Shown: positions 9,885-21,977, numbered from the stretch's first letter. The stretch is 64,000 bases of DNA from Xenorhabdus indica (GCF_014467235.1 NZ_NKHP01000006.1:146899-210898), one strand, 5' to 3'. A program made the numbers and translations. Notes: a model not told the origin generated them from the sequence alone.

Positions 9885-10541
9885 TTACGTTGGCATAACT
9901 ATGTCATATTGCACCGATAACTTGCCTTTCTTTTCCTTAATAGCTTTTATCTGAATTTTGTGAATATGTTTTAATGATGTCACATGTGTTCCGCCACAAG
10001 GGTAAGGGGGAAGTTCACCAAAACTGACTTGCCGAAATCCATCATCACGCAGAGTAATCTGGCAAGACAAATTTTCAGCGATAAGTCGATCACAACTTTC
10101 CTGGAGTGCTTCAACAAAAACAGCTTGAGCATGCATTCCCGGTTTAAAAATAACCCGGCTTTCTCCGGGCCAATGATGTGCACTGACAGGATACCAACCC
10201 AAGCCTTCAACAATATGACCAATAAGATGACCTGCTGAATGTAGCTGTGAGTGTAATTGACGATGATTTTCGTCAACGCGCGCAAAAGCTATTCCTGTAT
10301 TGATAGGATGTTTTGTGTAATGAATGATGTCATCATTTTCAAATGCGACGTGAACAACTTCCACATCATTCAGCCAGCCAACATCACTAGGTTGCCCTCC
10401 TCCCTGAGGATGAAATGGTGTTACGTTTAATCGGATTGCATAGCGTCCATCATTACAGGAGGAGACACCGCGAAAAGAACAATCTAACACTTCAACTTCC
10501 CTGCTCAGGATAGAACTGGATAAATAAAAACGTTCAGTCAT
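9885..10541 (-). CDS. Alanyl-tRNA editing protein (AlaX-like)
   Basis: 218-residue stand-alone relative of the alanyl-tRNA synthetase editing domain. It would hydrolyse misacylated tRNA-Ala (usually Ser- or Gly-tRNA-Ala). The zinc-site residues are visible: HSQLHSAGHLIGH supplies two His near 100, and CGGTHV near 187 supplies Cys and His. NVTPFHPQGGGQPSDVG is the conserved N-terminal substrate loop. Not part of the E. coli core order. Its pairing with a LysE exporter and a divergent LysR gene is discussed as a finding. Confidence 0.88.
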   Translation of the reverse strand: MTERFYLSSSILSREVEVLDCSFRGVSSCNDGRYAIRLNVTPFHPQGGGQPSDVGWLNDVEVVHVAFENDDIIHYTKHPINTGIAFARVDENHRQLHSQLHSAGHLIGHIVEGLGWYPVSAHHWPGESRVIFKPGMHAQAVFVEALQESCDRLIAENLSCQITLRDDGFRQVSFGELPPYPCGGTHVTSLKHIHKIQIKAIKEKKGKLSVQYDIVMPT

Positions 10542-10633
10542 ATTCGATATTCTTCATATAAACAAATTTCCCTGATTGTATTAAATAAATACAATTGCGA
10601 TAATCCATCCTCAACTCAAATAACTTTTGACCT

Positions 10634-11620
10634 ATGAGCATAAATAGCACGATAAATTTAATGCGGGAAATGGCTATTTTCGCCAAAGTGGTTGAAACCG
10701 GTAGTTTCTCTGAAGCTGCACGTCAGCTTGCCGCAACACCTTCTGCTATTAGTCGTTCTGTCACCAGACTGGAAAAAGCGCTCGGCACCCGCCTGCTGCA
10801 AAGAACAACACGCAAACTTCGTTTAAGTGAAAGCGGACAAACCGTTTATGAACATTGCCTGGACATGATGAATTCTGCTCAGGCAATCATGTCGGTATCA
10901 GGAAACTTTAACCGAGAACCACAGGGAATAGTCCGGGTCAGTGTCCCTAAAGCGGTTGGCCGTTTTGTTATTCATCCTCATATACCTGCTTTTCTTGCCT
11001 GCTATCCTAAAGTTGATGTAAATTTGCGACTTGATGATCGTTATGTAGATTTGATAGATGAAGAGGTTGATCTTGCAATACGGATCACAGATCAACCTCC
11101 TCCGGGCCTCATGGGAAAACGGCTATTAAATATTTGGCATATGTTATGTGCAACACCCGAATACCTGGCAGAACATGGCACACCACAACATCCGCACGAT
11201 CTGAAAAATCACAGTTGCATCTATCTTGGGGAAGAACCAGGAGATTCACGTTGGAAATTCAATCAGGGAAATAAAATTATTACCGTCAATGTTTATGGTC
11301 GTTACGCTGCTAATCATACAGGAGTTCGGCTTGATGCCGTATTAAGACATATCGGAATTGGCAACTTACCTTATTTTACCGCTAAACATGCTTTACAACA
11401 GGGACGGCTGGTTCAAGTTCTGCCTGATTGGAACTTTAAAGCCAACCACACTGGCGAATTATGGATACTTTATCCACCAACACGGCATTTACCTCCAAAA
11501 CTTAGTGTATTTATAGGGTTCCTGGCCGAACGCCTCCGTCAGGAAAACATCGCAGATAATAAAAGGGTAGATAAGATTCACGATACCACTCATTACGAAT
11601 TACCTGAAATGGGAGGATAA
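10634..11620 (+). CDS. LysR-family transcriptional regulator
   Basis: 328 residues. The N-terminal winged helix-turn-helix is at about 10-70 (FAKVVETGSFSEAARQLAATPSAISRSVTRLEKALG), followed by the periplasmic-binding-like effector domain. It resembles the DmlR/AaeR type group of LysR proteins. It is divergent from the AlaX-LysE pair across a 92-bp intergenic region, the classical arrangement for a LysR protein controlling its neighbour. The inducer is unknown. Confidence 0.9.
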   Translation: MSINSTINLMREMAIFAKVVETGSFSEAARQLAATPSAISRSVTRLEKALGTRLLQRTTRKLRLSESGQTVYEHCLDMMNSAQAIMSVSGNFNREPQGIVRVSVPKAVGRFVIHPHIPAFLACYPKVDVNLRLDDRYVDLIDEEVDLAIRITDQPPPGLMGKRLLNIWHMLCATPEYLAEHGTPQHPHDLKNHSCIYLGEEPGDSRWKFNQGNKIITVNVYGRYAANHTGVRLDAVLRHIGIGNLPYFTAKHALQQGRLVQVLPDWNFKANHTGELWILYPPTRHLPPKLSVFIGFLAERLRQENIADNKRVDKIHDTTHYELPEMGG

Positions 11621-11634
11621 TTATGTTCATGTAA

Positions 11635-11667
11635 AAGAGGTGAATTAGTTATTCTAACTCACCTCTT
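11635..11667. terminator. Terminator after LysR gene
   Basis: AAGAGGTGAATTAG pairs with CTAACTCACCTCTT in a 14-bp stem (one G-T pair). It lies between the convergent LysR and desaturase genes. Confidence 0.75.
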
Positions 11668-11801
11668 CTCTGTAATATTCAAAGGGGTTTATAATAATGA
11701 ATAAGTTAATTGCCATTGATAACAAAACAATAATTCCATGTTAAAATCTGAATTATCATTCCCTATAAAAAGATCGTGTCATATTGTTTTCATTAATTTT
11801 T

Positions 11802-12959
11802 TTAATTAAGCCTATATTTTAGATTATTAACATCAATAGGATCGGAATTACTAAGCATAGTTAGCACGTGATCCAAGCAATTATAAAACCCCCAAAACTC
11901 GGTATAATCATACTTACCTTCTTTAACCAATTTTTCTGCATTAATTTCTCTCAATCTTGTATAGTCATACCACTCTTTAATATTACTTACCCGATGATGC
12001 CAATCATGACAAATCAGTGATCCCTGCACTATCAGCATTCGAACAGGCAAATGGTAGAATAAGTGTTTAAAGGCCCATATAATCCATTGTAGAGAATATT
12101 TCAAAGAAAAACTTTCAGGACAAGGTGAGCCACAAAAGCGCCCTAAAGAGTTTTTGATATGGCTATGAAGAATAGTCTCATTTTCACGACGTAACAACCA
12201 CACATGCTCAGTCATTAACTGTAATAACGATGCTATCTGGTACACAATTACATAAGGGATAATGATGAATAATACAAAATTCATCATTCCCATCCACCAA
12301 AATAGATAGCCCAAAAACAGAAAATAAACAATAGTCATGATGAATCGATAAACAGGAACACCTATTAAATTTGACTTAATGCGGCCATAGAGATATGAAA
12401 AATGAAAATAAGGACTAAATAGGGTCAAAAACAGGTTAATATAGAGCTGTTTTTTTGTTTTTCCAGGTTCAAATCCTAATTTGTATACTGCTGCTAAATC
12501 TTTATCTTCTATTGTTGAAAAATCCTTTCCATGATGCTCATATATATGAAACTGACGGTATGAATCGTAAGGTTGAGTAATGAATATGGTGGATAAAATT
12601 TCACATATCACTCTATTGCGTGATTTTGTTGAGAGTAAATTTCCATGCACCCCTTGATGAATAATAGTAGCAACAATATACCTGGCTCCAGAAGTGGAAA
12701 ATAATACACCGACTAAATAGAGAATAAACTTGATAATTGATGACATATTACTATTTAGTGACAAGTAGATAAGTAGCGTACCAACCACAATCCAACTAAT
12801 CGACCAACATATCATTTCAATTGAGCTGGATTTCCATAATGCTTTCCTGCCGGGAATATCCTTTCCTGTTAGCCAACTCCATACACCTTGAAAAGGTAAT
12901 ATCTTATATGTATTCCGAATAGCGGTAGATTCCTTATAAAGTTCAATTCCTGTTTTCAT
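11802..12959 (-). CDS. Membrane fatty-acid desaturase-like protein
   Basis: 385 residues with several hydrophobic segments. The three histidine boxes of the membrane di-iron desaturase/hydroxylase family are HQGVH near 104, HIYEHH near 137 and HDWHH near 323. An extra MTEHVW motif lies near 249. Strong ribosome site AGGAGG before ATG at 12959. Single gene, convergent with LysR, with no recognisable lipid or biosynthetic neighbours. The substrate could be a membrane lipid or a secondary-metabolite acyl chain; the sequence does not tell. Strongly AT-rich. Confidence 0.8.
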   Translation of the reverse strand: MKTGIELYKESTAIRNTYKILPFQGVWSWLTGKDIPGRKALWKSSSIEMICWSISWIVVGTLLIYLSLNSNMSSIIKFILYLVGVLFSTSGARYIVATIIHQGVHGNLLSTKSRNRVICEILSTIFITQPYDSYRQFHIYEHHGKDFSTIEDKDLAAVYKLGFEPGKTKKQLYINLFLTLFSPYFHFSYLYGRIKSNLIGVPVYRFIMTIVYFLFLGYLFWWMGMMNFVLFIIIPYVIVYQIASLLQLMTEHVWLLRRENETILHSHIKNSLGRFCGSPCPESFSLKYSLQWIIWAFKHLFYHLPVRMLIVQGSLICHDWHHRVSNIKEWYDYTRLREINAEKLVKEGKYDYTEFWGFYNCLDHVLTMLSNSDPIDVNNLKYRLN

Positions 12960-13114
12960 AATTCCTCCTATTGATGAACAAAGTAATTTTAATATAATTA
13001 TTTTTATTACAAAGAGTGAAATATCAAAACATAAATTGTAACTATTACAATCTATAAATAAACTCGCAGTGAACGTGCAAAGTTATCTATATATATAAAT
13101 TTGTTAACATTTTA

Positions 13115-13138
13115 TAAAAAAAGAATCCCGCTTTGCGG
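13115..13138 (-). terminator. Terminator of azlCD
   Basis: On the minus strand, CCGC-AAA-GCGG directly after the azlD stop, then a run of seven T. Confidence 0.65.
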
Positions 13139-13450
13139 CTATAAAATAGCCGATAACACATAAAAAGCAGCCAGACTGATAACAACACACACTACGATAT
13201 TTCTGATAAAAAAAGCAAAAACGGTAGTTAATAATGCCCCCCATAAATAAGGATTATTAGAAACCTCTCTTAACTCCCCATGTTCCATTAAAATAATTGG
13301 CCCACATATCGCAATCAATAAACAAGGGGCAGAATATTTTAATGATTCATTTATTATTTTAGGAAGCTTTACCGGAACTTTAGGTTCCAGGAAAACATAT
13401 CTATTAAATAATACAATACCAGCTAAAATAAAAAGCAAGGCCCAACTCAT
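13139..13450 (-). CDS. azlD: AzlD-type branched-chain amino-acid exporter subunit
   Basis: 103-residue, almost wholly hydrophobic protein of the AzlD family, with four predicted membrane segments. It is the small partner of AzlC; E. coli YgaH in YgaZH is the analogue, exporting valine and similar amino acids. The start overlaps the azlC stop by four bases (ATGA type), indicating coupled translation. Confidence 0.87.
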   Translation of the reverse strand: MSWALLFILAGIVLFNRYVFLEPKVPVKLPKIINESLKYSAPCLLIAICGPIILMEHGELREVSNNPYLWGALLTTVFAFFIRNIVVCVVISLAAFYVLSAIL

Positions 13451-14169
13451 ATTGACTCCTTATTTAACCTGGCTATAAAAACAGAAAAGAACATACCACT
13501 GACACCAGCAATGATAATAGCACCTTCAACATGAAGGTAAGATAATATCATTGATAAAAACAATGAAAAAATCACGCCTAAAAACACACTGAGTTTTTTA
13601 ATCATCGGTACAACAATAGTAATGAAGGTAGCGACAATAGAGAAATCCAGATGATACTTATCTAAATCTGGAATAGAAGAAGCCATTAATATTCCCAGAA
13701 GACTGAATAGATTCCAGCATACATAAAAACATAATCCAGCACCAATCAAATAGCCCGGAGTTAAAATCTGTTTATCTCTCTGAGCACAACTTAAAGCAAA
13801 TAATTCATCTGTTAGTAAGAAACCGATTGGCAGCCGATAACGAGCTTTTAATAAAGAAACATATTCGCGTAAAGTTAAGCCATAGAGAAAATGCTGAGCT
13901 GTGATAAAAAACACTGAAATAATAATAGTAAAGATACTAGCACCTGATGCTAATAAACCAAGTGTCACTAATTGTGCAGCACCAGCGAATAAGATTGCAG
14001 ACATCCCTATACTTTGTCCCAGAGTTAACCCTGATTGAACGGCAACAGAGCCAGCAAGTATTCCCCAGGGAATAACCGAAAGGCAAAGCGGTAACATATT
14101 ATATATTCCAGACCAAAACCCTTGCCAGGAGGATATTTTTGGTTGCAATTCAGTCATTGTTTTTTCCAT
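13447..14169 (-). CDS. azlC: AzlC-type branched-chain amino-acid exporter subunit
   Basis: 240-residue inner-membrane protein with the AzlC signature: LPLCLSVIPWGILAGSVAVQSGL near the N-terminus and ILFAGAAQLVTLGLL. Together with AzlD it should export branched-chain amino acids. The start could also be the second ATG, four residues in. An AraC-type gene lies immediately upstream on the same strand, a usual regulator for this transporter pair. Confidence 0.9.
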   Translation of the reverse strand: MEKTMTELQPKISSWQGFWSGIYNMLPLCLSVIPWGILAGSVAVQSGLTLGQSIGMSAILFAGAAQLVTLGLLASGASIFTIIISVFFITAQHFLYGLTLREYVSLLKARYRLPIGFLLTDELFALSCAQRDKQILTPGYLIGAGLCFYVCWNLFSLLGILMASSIPDLDKYHLDFSIVATFITIVVPMIKKLSVFLGVIFSLFLSMILSYLHVEGAIIIAGVSGMFFSVFIARLNKESI

Positions 14170-14312
14170 AAACAGATCTACGTCAACAAAATAAAAGAAC
14201 CATTGACAGGTAGCTTACGTGCGGGTAATACAGGAGTATTGAATAAAATTGTGGTGAAATAATTTCTTGCTAATCTGATTGGAAGCCTTCCCAATAAGGC
14301 AATAGAGCGTTT

Positions 14313-15155
14313 TTAAGCTGTTTGTAGAGAACGAACAAACATTCCGGGAGTGATCCCTAAGGCATTTTTAAAATGGCGGTTAAAATGGCTTTGGTCGGCA
14401 AAACCACAGAGAATAGCAACATTTAGTATAGAATGTCCATCCAATAACAATTTTCTAGCCATACGTAAGCGGGCAAAAATTAAATAAACATGAGGCGTTA
14501 CTCCGATAATTTCCTTAAATTGCCGCAAAAAATGCCATGGACTTAGCTGTACCATTTCTGCTAACCGATTGAGAGAAACATCAGTTTCTGCATGTGCATC
14601 AATATATTCTTTAGCCAATAAGATCTGCTTTTCAGCAGAAGGAAGTTTCTGTGCAGTAATGCGTGTTTTACCGTAATTCATCATCAACCAAGAAAGTGAA
14701 GAAAACAGCATAGTTTCTTTGAATAAAGTATTACCTTTTTGCGACAATAAATTAAACATCAGACGTAATTGTTCAGATAACCCAGGATCATGAACCACCG
14801 CAGAAGGGAACCACGGTATACTGCCATCTGCATATTTTAAGTCGCGTGAAAGTGAACGTAATAAATCAGGTGAAGGGTAAATAGCTTGATATGACCAACC
14901 TGTTGCAACAGCAGCAGATCCGGTATGAATTTCATCTGAATTGACTAAAATAATATCACCTTTAGGCGCAATATGTTCCGCACCGGTACGATAGAAGCGC
15001 TGAGCCCCCTCTTCTATTACTCCTATACAAAAGGTCTCGTGCACATGCCGAGAAAATACTTGCTTACGGTAACTGGCTTTGAGCATCTCCAAACCATTAA
15101 ATTCTTCCAGACGAAAGAACTGAATTTTCTCTTTTACATTTTCTTGTTGCCACAT
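14313..15155 (-). CDS. AraC-family transcriptional regulator
   Basis: 280 residues from the ATG at 15155 (MWQQENVKEKIQFFR). The frame is open 40 residues further up, but that part is AT-rich and unlike the family, so the inner start is preferred. The N-terminal cupin-like sensing domain includes FSRHVHETFCIGVIEEGAQRF. The C-terminal double helix-turn-helix (about the last 100 residues) has LSPWHFLRQFKEIIGVTPHVYL and CGFADQSHFNRHFKNALGITPG. It probably controls azlCD just downstream. Confidence 0.9.
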   Translation of the reverse strand: MWQQENVKEKIQFFRLEEFNGLEMLKASYRKQVFSRHVHETFCIGVIEEGAQRFYRTGAEHIAPKGDIILVNSDEIHTGSAAVATGWSYQAIYPSPDLLRSLSRDLKYADGSIPWFPSAVVHDPGLSEQLRLMFNLLSQKGNTLFKETMLFSSLSWLMMNYGKTRITAQKLPSAEKQILLAKEYIDAHAETDVSLNRLAEMVQLSPWHFLRQFKEIIGVTPHVYLIFARLRMARKLLLDGHSILNVAILCGFADQSHFNRHFKNALGITPGMFVRSLQTA

Positions 15156-16593
<1,438 letters not shown>

Positions 16594-16617
16594 TTATTTA
16601 ATAAAATAACTAATTGT

Positions 16618-16655
16618 AATTACGCAATTATTTATCATTAATTGCGTAATTTTTT
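16618..16655 (+). terminator. dapB terminator
   Basis: AATTACGCAATTA, 8-base loop, TAATTGCGTAATT, then TTTT: a perfect 13-bp stem. Confidence 0.85.
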
Positions 16656-16979
16656 ATAAAATGAATCATAAATATAAGTATTACGTCATTTATATCTATT
16701 TTCTACATTATTCTCACTTTTTTACTACCTTTTATCCTATAGATACGAAAAATCACACTGTTTTTTCTGTTTTAAAATTTAATTTCACATTAATCGTGAA
16801 TATACTCGCACTTTTCTTATATTTTTCAGGTAAATTTCTATGATACAACAGTGAGTGTCGCAAAAAAAACAATAAAAATGGCGTTTTTTGTAGACAAGCC
16901 CCCCTCTCATCATTAGAATGCGCGCAATTTGCCAAAATTTTGACAAACATCATAATTGGCATTGATTTAAAGGATTAAT

Positions 16980-17018
16980 TCTGAATTAATATGCATTGAG
17001 TGCGATTTGTTATTCATT
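16980..17018 (+). promoter_or_regulatory. Tandem ARG boxes of the carAB promoter
   Basis: Two 18-bp ArgR operators separated by exactly 3 bp. The first, at 16980-16997, has TGAAT-TAAT-ATGCA. The second, at 17001-17018, has CGATT-TGTT-ATTCA. This is the same arrangement and nearly the same first box as at E. coli carAB P2. A TTGACA at 16940-16945 may be a -35 of one of the promoters. Arginine repression is inferred. Confidence 0.75.
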
Positions 17019-17030
17019 CTGGAGGGCGTT

Positions 17031-18191
17031 TTGATTAAGTCAGCTATATTGGTTCTGGAAGATGGAACCCAATTTCACGGTCGCGCCATAGGTGCAGAAG
17101 GTGTGGCTGTTGGAGAAGTGGTCTTCAATACCTCAATGACCGGATATCAAGAAATACTTACCGACCCTTCCTATTCCCGCCAAATTGTTACTCTCACCTA
17201 TCCTCATATTGGTAATGTCGGCATCAATGCCGCTGATGAAGAATCTCCCACCATTCAAGCCCAAGGCTTAGTCATCCATGATTTACCTCTGATAACCAGC
17301 AACTACCGCAGTGAAGACAATCTGTCTAACTACTTAAAGCGTCATAACATTGTTGCCATTGCTGATATTGATACTCGTAAACTGACCCGTCTGTTACGGG
17401 AAAAAGGTGCACAGAACGGCTGTATCATTGCAGGTGATGAGGTAGATGCTCAAGTTGCTCTTGAAAAAGCGAAAGCATTTCCCGGCTTGAAAGGTATGGA
17501 TTTAGCGCAAGAAGTGACTACCACACAAGCTTATCAGTGGTTACAGGGAAGCTGGACACTGGCAGATGGATTACCAGAAGCTTGTAAAGAGCAAGAACTG
17601 TCATACCATATTGTTGCTTATGATTTTGGGGTTAAGCGTAATATTCTGCGTATGTTGGTAGATCGCGGCTGCCACGTTACTGTCGTGCCAGCAAAAACCT
17701 CCGCAGACGAGGTACTGGAAATGGCACCGGATGGTATTTTCCTGTCTAACGGCCCTGGCGATCCAGAGCCTTGTGATTATGCTATCGAAGCAATCAAAAC
17801 TTTCCTGAACACCGAGATCCCTGTATTTGGTATCTGCCTGGGCCACCAGTTACTGGCATTAGCAAGCGGTGCAAAAACTGTAAAAATGAAGTTTGGTCAC
17901 CACGGCGGCAACCACCCTGTTAAAGATTTGGATCGTAATGTCGTCATGATCACCGCACAGAACCACGGATTCGCCGTTGATGAAAACTCATTACCGGCAA
18001 ATCTGCGTGTGACTCATAAATCACTCTTTGATGGTACTCTGCAAGGTATCCACCGTACTGACAAACCTGCATTCAGTTTTCAGGGACACCCTGAAGCCAG
18101 CCCTGGTCCACATGAAGCCGCGTCTCTGTTCGATCACTTTATTGAATTGATTGAACAGTATCGTCAGCAAGATATTCAGAACACCAAATAA
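17031..18191 (+). CDS. carA: Carbamoyl-phosphate synthase small chain
   Basis: Glutamine amidotransferase subunit that supplies ammonia to CarB for pyrimidine and arginine synthesis. 386 residues from the TTG at 17031 ([19 protein letters not shown]). E. coli carA also begins with TTG, and GGAGGG lies just upstream, so the rare start is supported although the frame is open a little further. The triad glutaminase core includes [15 protein letters not shown] and, at the C-terminus, [11 protein letters not shown]. carB follows after 16 bases. Confidence 0.95.
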   Translation: MIKSAILVLEDGTQFHGRAIGAEGVAVGEVVFNTSMTGYQEILTDPSYSRQIVTLTYPHIGNVGINAADEESPTIQAQGLVIHDLPLITSNYRSEDNLSNYLKRHNIVAIADIDTRKLTRLLREKGAQNGCIIAGDEVDAQVALEKAKAFPGLKGMDLAQEVTTTQAYQWLQGSWTLADGLPEACKEQELSYHIVAYDFGVKRNILRMLVDRGCHVTVVPAKTSADEVLEMAPDGIFLSNGPGDPEPCDYAIEAIKTFLNTEIPVFGICLGHQLLALASGAKTVKMKFGHHGGNHPVKDLDRNVVMITAQNHGFAVDENSLPANLRVTHKSLFDGTLQGIHRTDKPAFSFQGHPEASPGPHEAASLFDHFIELIEQYRQQDIQNTK

Positions 18192-18207
18192 TCAGGAGAA
18201 AAGGAAA

Positions 18208-21200
18208 ATGGCAAAACGTACTGATATTAAAAGTATCCTGATCTTGGGTGCAGGTCCGATTGTGATTGGTCAAGCATGTGAATTTGACTACTCAGGAGCA
18301 CAGGCTTGTAAAGCTCTGAGGGAAGAAGGCTATCGGGTCATACTGGTGAACTCTAACCCTGCCACTATCATGACCGATCCAGGAATGGCAGATGCCACTT
18401 ACATTGAGCCAATTCATTGGGAAGTCGTACGCAAGATTATTGAAAAAGAGCGCCCGGACGCAATTTTGCCAACCATGGGGGGGCAAACAGCACTGAACTG
18501 CGCACTGGAACTAGAACGTCAGGGCGTACTACAAGAATTCGGTGTAACTATGATTGGTGCCACCGCAGATGCAATTGATAAAGCAGAAGATCGTCAGCGT
18601 TTTGACAAGGCGATGAAAAAAATCGGCTTGGATACTGCACGTTCTGGAATTGCTCATTCGATGGAAGAAGCACTGGCTGTAGCCGAAGACGTTGGCTTCC
18701 CTTGTATTATCCGTCCTTCTTTCACTATGGGCGGAACAGGGGGAGGTATCGCTTATAACCGCGAAGAATTTGAAGAGATCTGTGAACGTGGTTTAGATCT
18801 CTCCCCAACCAATGAATTGCTGATCGATGAATCTCTGATTGGTTGGAAAGAGTATGAAATGGAAGTAGTACGTGACAAGAACGATAACTGCATCATCGTC
18901 TGCTCCATTGAAAATTTCGACCCAATGGGGATCCATACTGGTGACTCCATTACTGTGGCTCCCGCTCAGACATTGACTGATAAAGAGTACCAAATCATGC
19001 GTAATGCCTCCATGGCCGTACTGCGTGAAATTGGTGTAGAAACCGGTGGTTCAAACGTACAGTTTGCTGTTAACCCTAAAAATGGTCGCCTGATTGTCAT
19101 CGAGATGAACCCGCGTGTATCCCGTTCATCCGCTCTGGCCTCCAAAGCGACAGGCTTCCCTATCGCGAAAATTGCAGCAAAACTGGCGGTTGGTTATACC
19201 CTTGATGAACTGATGAACGATATCACGGGTGGGCGTACTCCAGCCTCTTTCGAACCATCAATTGACTATGTAGTGACTAAGATCCCTCGCTTTAACTTCG
19301 AAAAATTTGTCGGCAGCAATGATCGCCTGACAACTCAGATGAAATCTGTCGGTGAAGTCATGGCAATTGGCCGCACTTTCCAGGAATCCCTGCAAAAAGC
19401 TTTGCGTGGCCTGGAAGTCGGAGCAACCGGTTTCGATCCGAAAGTCAATCTGGATGACCCGCAATCACTGACCAAAATCCGCAGCGAACTAAAAGATGCA
19501 GGCGCTGAGCGCATCTGGTATGTCGCAGATGCTTTTCGTGCCGGTATGTCCGTTGATGGTCTCTTTAACCTGACCAACATTGACCGCTGGTTCCTGGTAC
19601 AGATCGAAGAACTGGTACGTCTGGAAGAACAAGTAGCAGAGCAAGGCATCAACGGTCTGACTTCCGACTTCCTGCGTCAGCTCAAGCGTAAAGGTTTTGC
19701 AGATGCACGCTTGGCAAAACTGGTCGGCGTATCCGGTAAAGAGATCCGCAAACTGCGCCATGATTACAACCTGTATCCGGTTTACAAACGAGTAGATACC
19801 TGTGCCGCAGAGTTTGCAACTGACACTGCCTACATGTATTCCACTTATGAAGATGAATGCGAAGCTAATCCAAATAGCGACAAGCCGAAAATTATGGTAT
19901 TGGGTGGTGGCCCGAACCGTATCGGCCAGGGCATTGAATTCGATTATTGCTGTGTACACGCTGCACTGGCGTTACGTGAAGATGGTTATGAAACCATCAT
20001 GGTTAACTGTAACCCAGAAACGGTTTCAACAGATTACGACACTTCTGACCGCCTTTACTTTGAGCCGGTAACACTGGAAGACGTACTGGAAATCGTACGC
20101 GTTGAGCAACCAAAAGGTGTGATCGTACAGTATGGTGGTCAAACGCCACTGAAACTGGCCCGCGAACTGGAAGCAGCAGGCGTACCAATTATCGGCACCA
20201 GCCCGGATGCCATTGACCGTGCAGAAGACCGTGAGCGTTTCCAACAGGCGGTAAATCGTCTTGGTCTGAAACAACCAGCCAATGCCACTGTCACCACTAT
20301 TGAACAGGCGGTAGAGAAAGGCAACAACATTGGCTACCCGCTGGTGGTTCGTCCTTCTTATGTATTAGGTGGTCGTGCAATGGAAATCGTGTACGATGAA
20401 TCAGACCTGCGCCGTTACTTCCAAACCGCTGTGAGTGTTTCCAACGATGCTCCGGTTCTTCTGGATCGATTCCTTGATGATGCTGTTGAAGTCGATGTTG
20501 ATGCTATCTGTGACGGAGAACGAGTCCTGATAGGTGGCATTATGGAACATATCGAACAGGCGGGTGTTCACTCTGGTGACTCAGCCTGCTCCTTGCCTGC
20601 ATATACCTTAAGCAAGGAGATTCAGAATGTTATGCGTCAACAGGTTGAAAAACTGGCTTTTGAATTACGTGTCCGTGGTTTGATGAATGTCCAGTTTGCT
20701 GTGAAAAACAACGAAGTGTACCTGATCGAAGTGAACCCACGTGCAGCACGCACGGTTCCATTTGTTTCCAAAGCGACAGGTCTGCCACTGGCGAAAGTCG
20801 CAGCACGTGTGATGGCCGGGCAATCCTTGCAGTCACAGGGTGTCACGAAAGAAATCATTCCTCCTTACTATTCTGTGAAAGAAGTGGTATTGCCATTCAA
20901 CAAATTCCCAGGAGTTGACCCGATTCTGGGGCCAGAAATGCGCTCTACAGGTGAAGTGATGGGTGTTGGCCGCACTTTTGCGGAAGCCTTCTCCAAAGCG
21001 ATGCTCGGCAGTAACTCCACTATGCGTAAAAAAGGCCGGGCGTTACTGTCAGTACGTGAAGAGGATAAAGGGCGTATTGTTGATTTAGCAGCCAAACTGC
21101 TCAAACATGGCTTTGAGCTGGACGCGACTCACGGTACAGCCGTTGTATTGGGTGAAGCTGGGATCAACCCACGTCTGGTAAACAAAGTTCATGAAGGCCG

Positions 21201-21432
21201 TCCACATATTCAAGACAGAATTAAAAACGGTGAGTATGACTATATCGTCAATACCACTGCTGGCCGCCAGGCAATTGAAGATTCAAAACTGCTTCGTCGC
21301 AGCGCACTACAATATAAAGTGCACTATGACACCACCCTGAATGGCGGTTTTGCAACCACGATGGCTCTCAGTGCTGATCCGACTGAGCAGGTAATTTCTG
21401 TCCAGGAAATGCACGCAAAAATCACCGGATAA
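18208..21432 (+). CDS. carB: Carbamoyl-phosphate synthase large chain
   Basis: Synthetase subunit with two homologous ATP-grasp halves. 1074 residues from the ATG at 18208 ([17 protein letters not shown]), with AGGAGAAAAGG just upstream. The first half carries [17 protein letters not shown] and the second [17 protein letters not shown]. The C-terminal allosteric domain (from about 940) ends near E. coli length. Forms an operon with carA. A palindromic repeat and then a terminator follow. Confidence 0.97.
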   Translation: MAKRTDIKSILILGAGPIVIGQACEFDYSGAQACKALREEGYRVILVNSNPATIMTDPGMADATYIEPIHWEVVRKIIEKERPDAILPTMGGQTALNCALELERQGVLQEFGVTMIGATADAIDKAEDRQRFDKAMKKIGLDTARSGIAHSMEEALAVAEDVGFPCIIRPSFTMGGTGGGIAYNREEFEEICERGLDLSPTNELLIDESLIGWKEYEMEVVRDKNDNCIIVCSIENFDPMGIHTGDSITVAPAQTLTDKEYQIMRNASMAVLREIGVETGGSNVQFAVNPKNGRLIVIEMNPRVSRSSALASKATGFPIAKIAAKLAVGYTLDELMNDITGGRTPASFEPSIDYVVTKIPRFNFEKFVGSNDRLTTQMKSVGEVMAIGRTFQESLQKALRGLEVGATGFDPKVNLDDPQSLTKIRSELKDAGAERIWYVADAFRAGMSVDGLFNLTNIDRWFLVQIEELVRLEEQVAEQGINGLTSDFLRQLKRKGFADARLAKLVGVSGKEIRKLRHDYNLYPVYKRVDTCAAEFATDTAYMYSTYEDECEANPNSDKPKIMVLGGGPNRIGQGIEFDYCCVHAALALREDGYETIMVNCNPETVSTDYDTSDRLYFEPVTLEDVLEIVRVEQPKGVIVQYGGQTPLKLARELEAAGVPIIGTSPDAIDRAEDRERFQQAVNRLGLKQPANATVTTIEQAVEKGNNIGYPLVVRPSYVLGGRAMEIVYDESDLRRYFQTAVSVSNDAPVLLDRFLDDAVEVDVDAICDGERVLIGGIMEHIEQAGVHSGDSACSLPAYTLSKEIQNVMRQQVEKLAFELRVRGLMNVQFAVKNNEVYLIEVNPRAARTVPFVSKATGLPLAKVAARVMAGQSLQSQGVTKEIIPPYYSVKEVVLPFNKFPGVDPILGPEMRSTGEVMGVGRTFAEAFSKAMLGSNSTMRKKGRALLSVREEDKGRIVDLAAKLLKHGFELDATHGTAVVLGEAGINPRLVNKVHEGRPHIQDRIKNGEYDYIVNTTAGRQAIEDSKLLRRSALQYKVHYDTTLNGGFATTMALSADPTEQVISVQEMHAKITG

Positions 21433-21493
21433 TATGCCCTATGGATTTCAAGATGCAGGCAACAAAGAGGCAACTTGGAAAACAAAGGATATA
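21433..21493 (+). repeat. Palindromic intergenic repeat, full-length copy
   Basis: 61 bp from TATGCCC to GGATATA, directly abutting the carB stop. The inner arms TTTCAAGATGCAGG and CAACTTGGAAAA are those of the family described at 37358 and 40919. Confidence 0.7.
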
Positions 21494-21506
21494 AGCGAAT
21501 AAAATA

Positions 21507-21556
21507 CAGCTCCCCTAAAGCGTTAGTTATCCAACAAATAAGGGAGCTGCTTTTTT
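21507..21556 (+). terminator. carAB terminator
   Basis: CAGCTCCC (21507-21514) and GGGAGCTG (21542-21549) followed by CTTTTTT. The loop is long (27 bases). Confidence 0.75.
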
Positions 21557-21613
21557 AGCTGCTATTTTTATCTGGAGGGAATTTTGAATCCAAAGAGCGT
21601 CTTATTTTGAAAT

Positions 21614-21645
21614 TAAAAAAAGCCACCCCCATTCTGAGATGGCCT
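21614..21645 (-). terminator. Terminator of the fimbrial operon
   Basis: Read on the minus strand: AGGCCATCTC, short loop, GGGGGTGGCT, then seven T. It lies just after the MrpJ-like gene. Confidence 0.65.
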
Positions 21646-21680
21646 TCATGCAACATTAATAACTGTCTTTCTGAACAATA

Positions 21681-21959
21681 TCAGTATAAGTCTAATATTG
21701 TTTCAGCTACACAGGTATATTGGTTGTTTATATGGGGCTTTGGGCTAGTGAAGCAATCTTCCAGAAACCAGCTTGCCGGTGTTTTCAGGGTAATAGAGAC
21801 AACAACTAGCTGCTCCAGACTAATTCGGTTAGTTCCTCGTTCATAACGTGATAACTGCTGATGGCTGACGCCAATTCTGTCCGCCAGCTCTGCTGCTGTT
21901 ATCCCAAGCTCTTTTCGCTTCATTTGGATCCTTTTACCTACCAGCATACTGACTCGCAT
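21681..21959 (-). CDS. mrxJ: MrpJ-type HTH regulator at the end of the fimbrial operon
   Basis: 92-residue XRE-family DNA-binding protein with LADRIGVSHQQLSRYERGTNRISLEQLVVVS. This is the SQQQxSRYE-type helix typical of Proteus MrpJ, followed by TPASWFLEDCF. MrpJ-like proteins are encoded last in fimbrial operons and repress flagellar genes when fimbriae are made. Position (18 bases after the adhesin gene, same strand) and sequence both fit. The gene name is by analogy with the Xenorhabdus mrx locus. Confidence 0.85.
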   Translation of the reverse strand: MRVSMLVGKRIQMKRKELGITAAELADRIGVSHQQLSRYERGTNRISLEQLVVVSITLKTPASWFLEDCFTSPKPHINNQYTCVAETILDLY

Positions 21960-21977
21960 AATCTCTTTACTCTCAAT

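Noticed and set aside
16661..16843. 60-codon plus-strand frame between dapB and carA
   Set aside because: Very AT-rich translation with Phe/Tyr/Ile runs, directly after the dapB terminator, no ribosome site.
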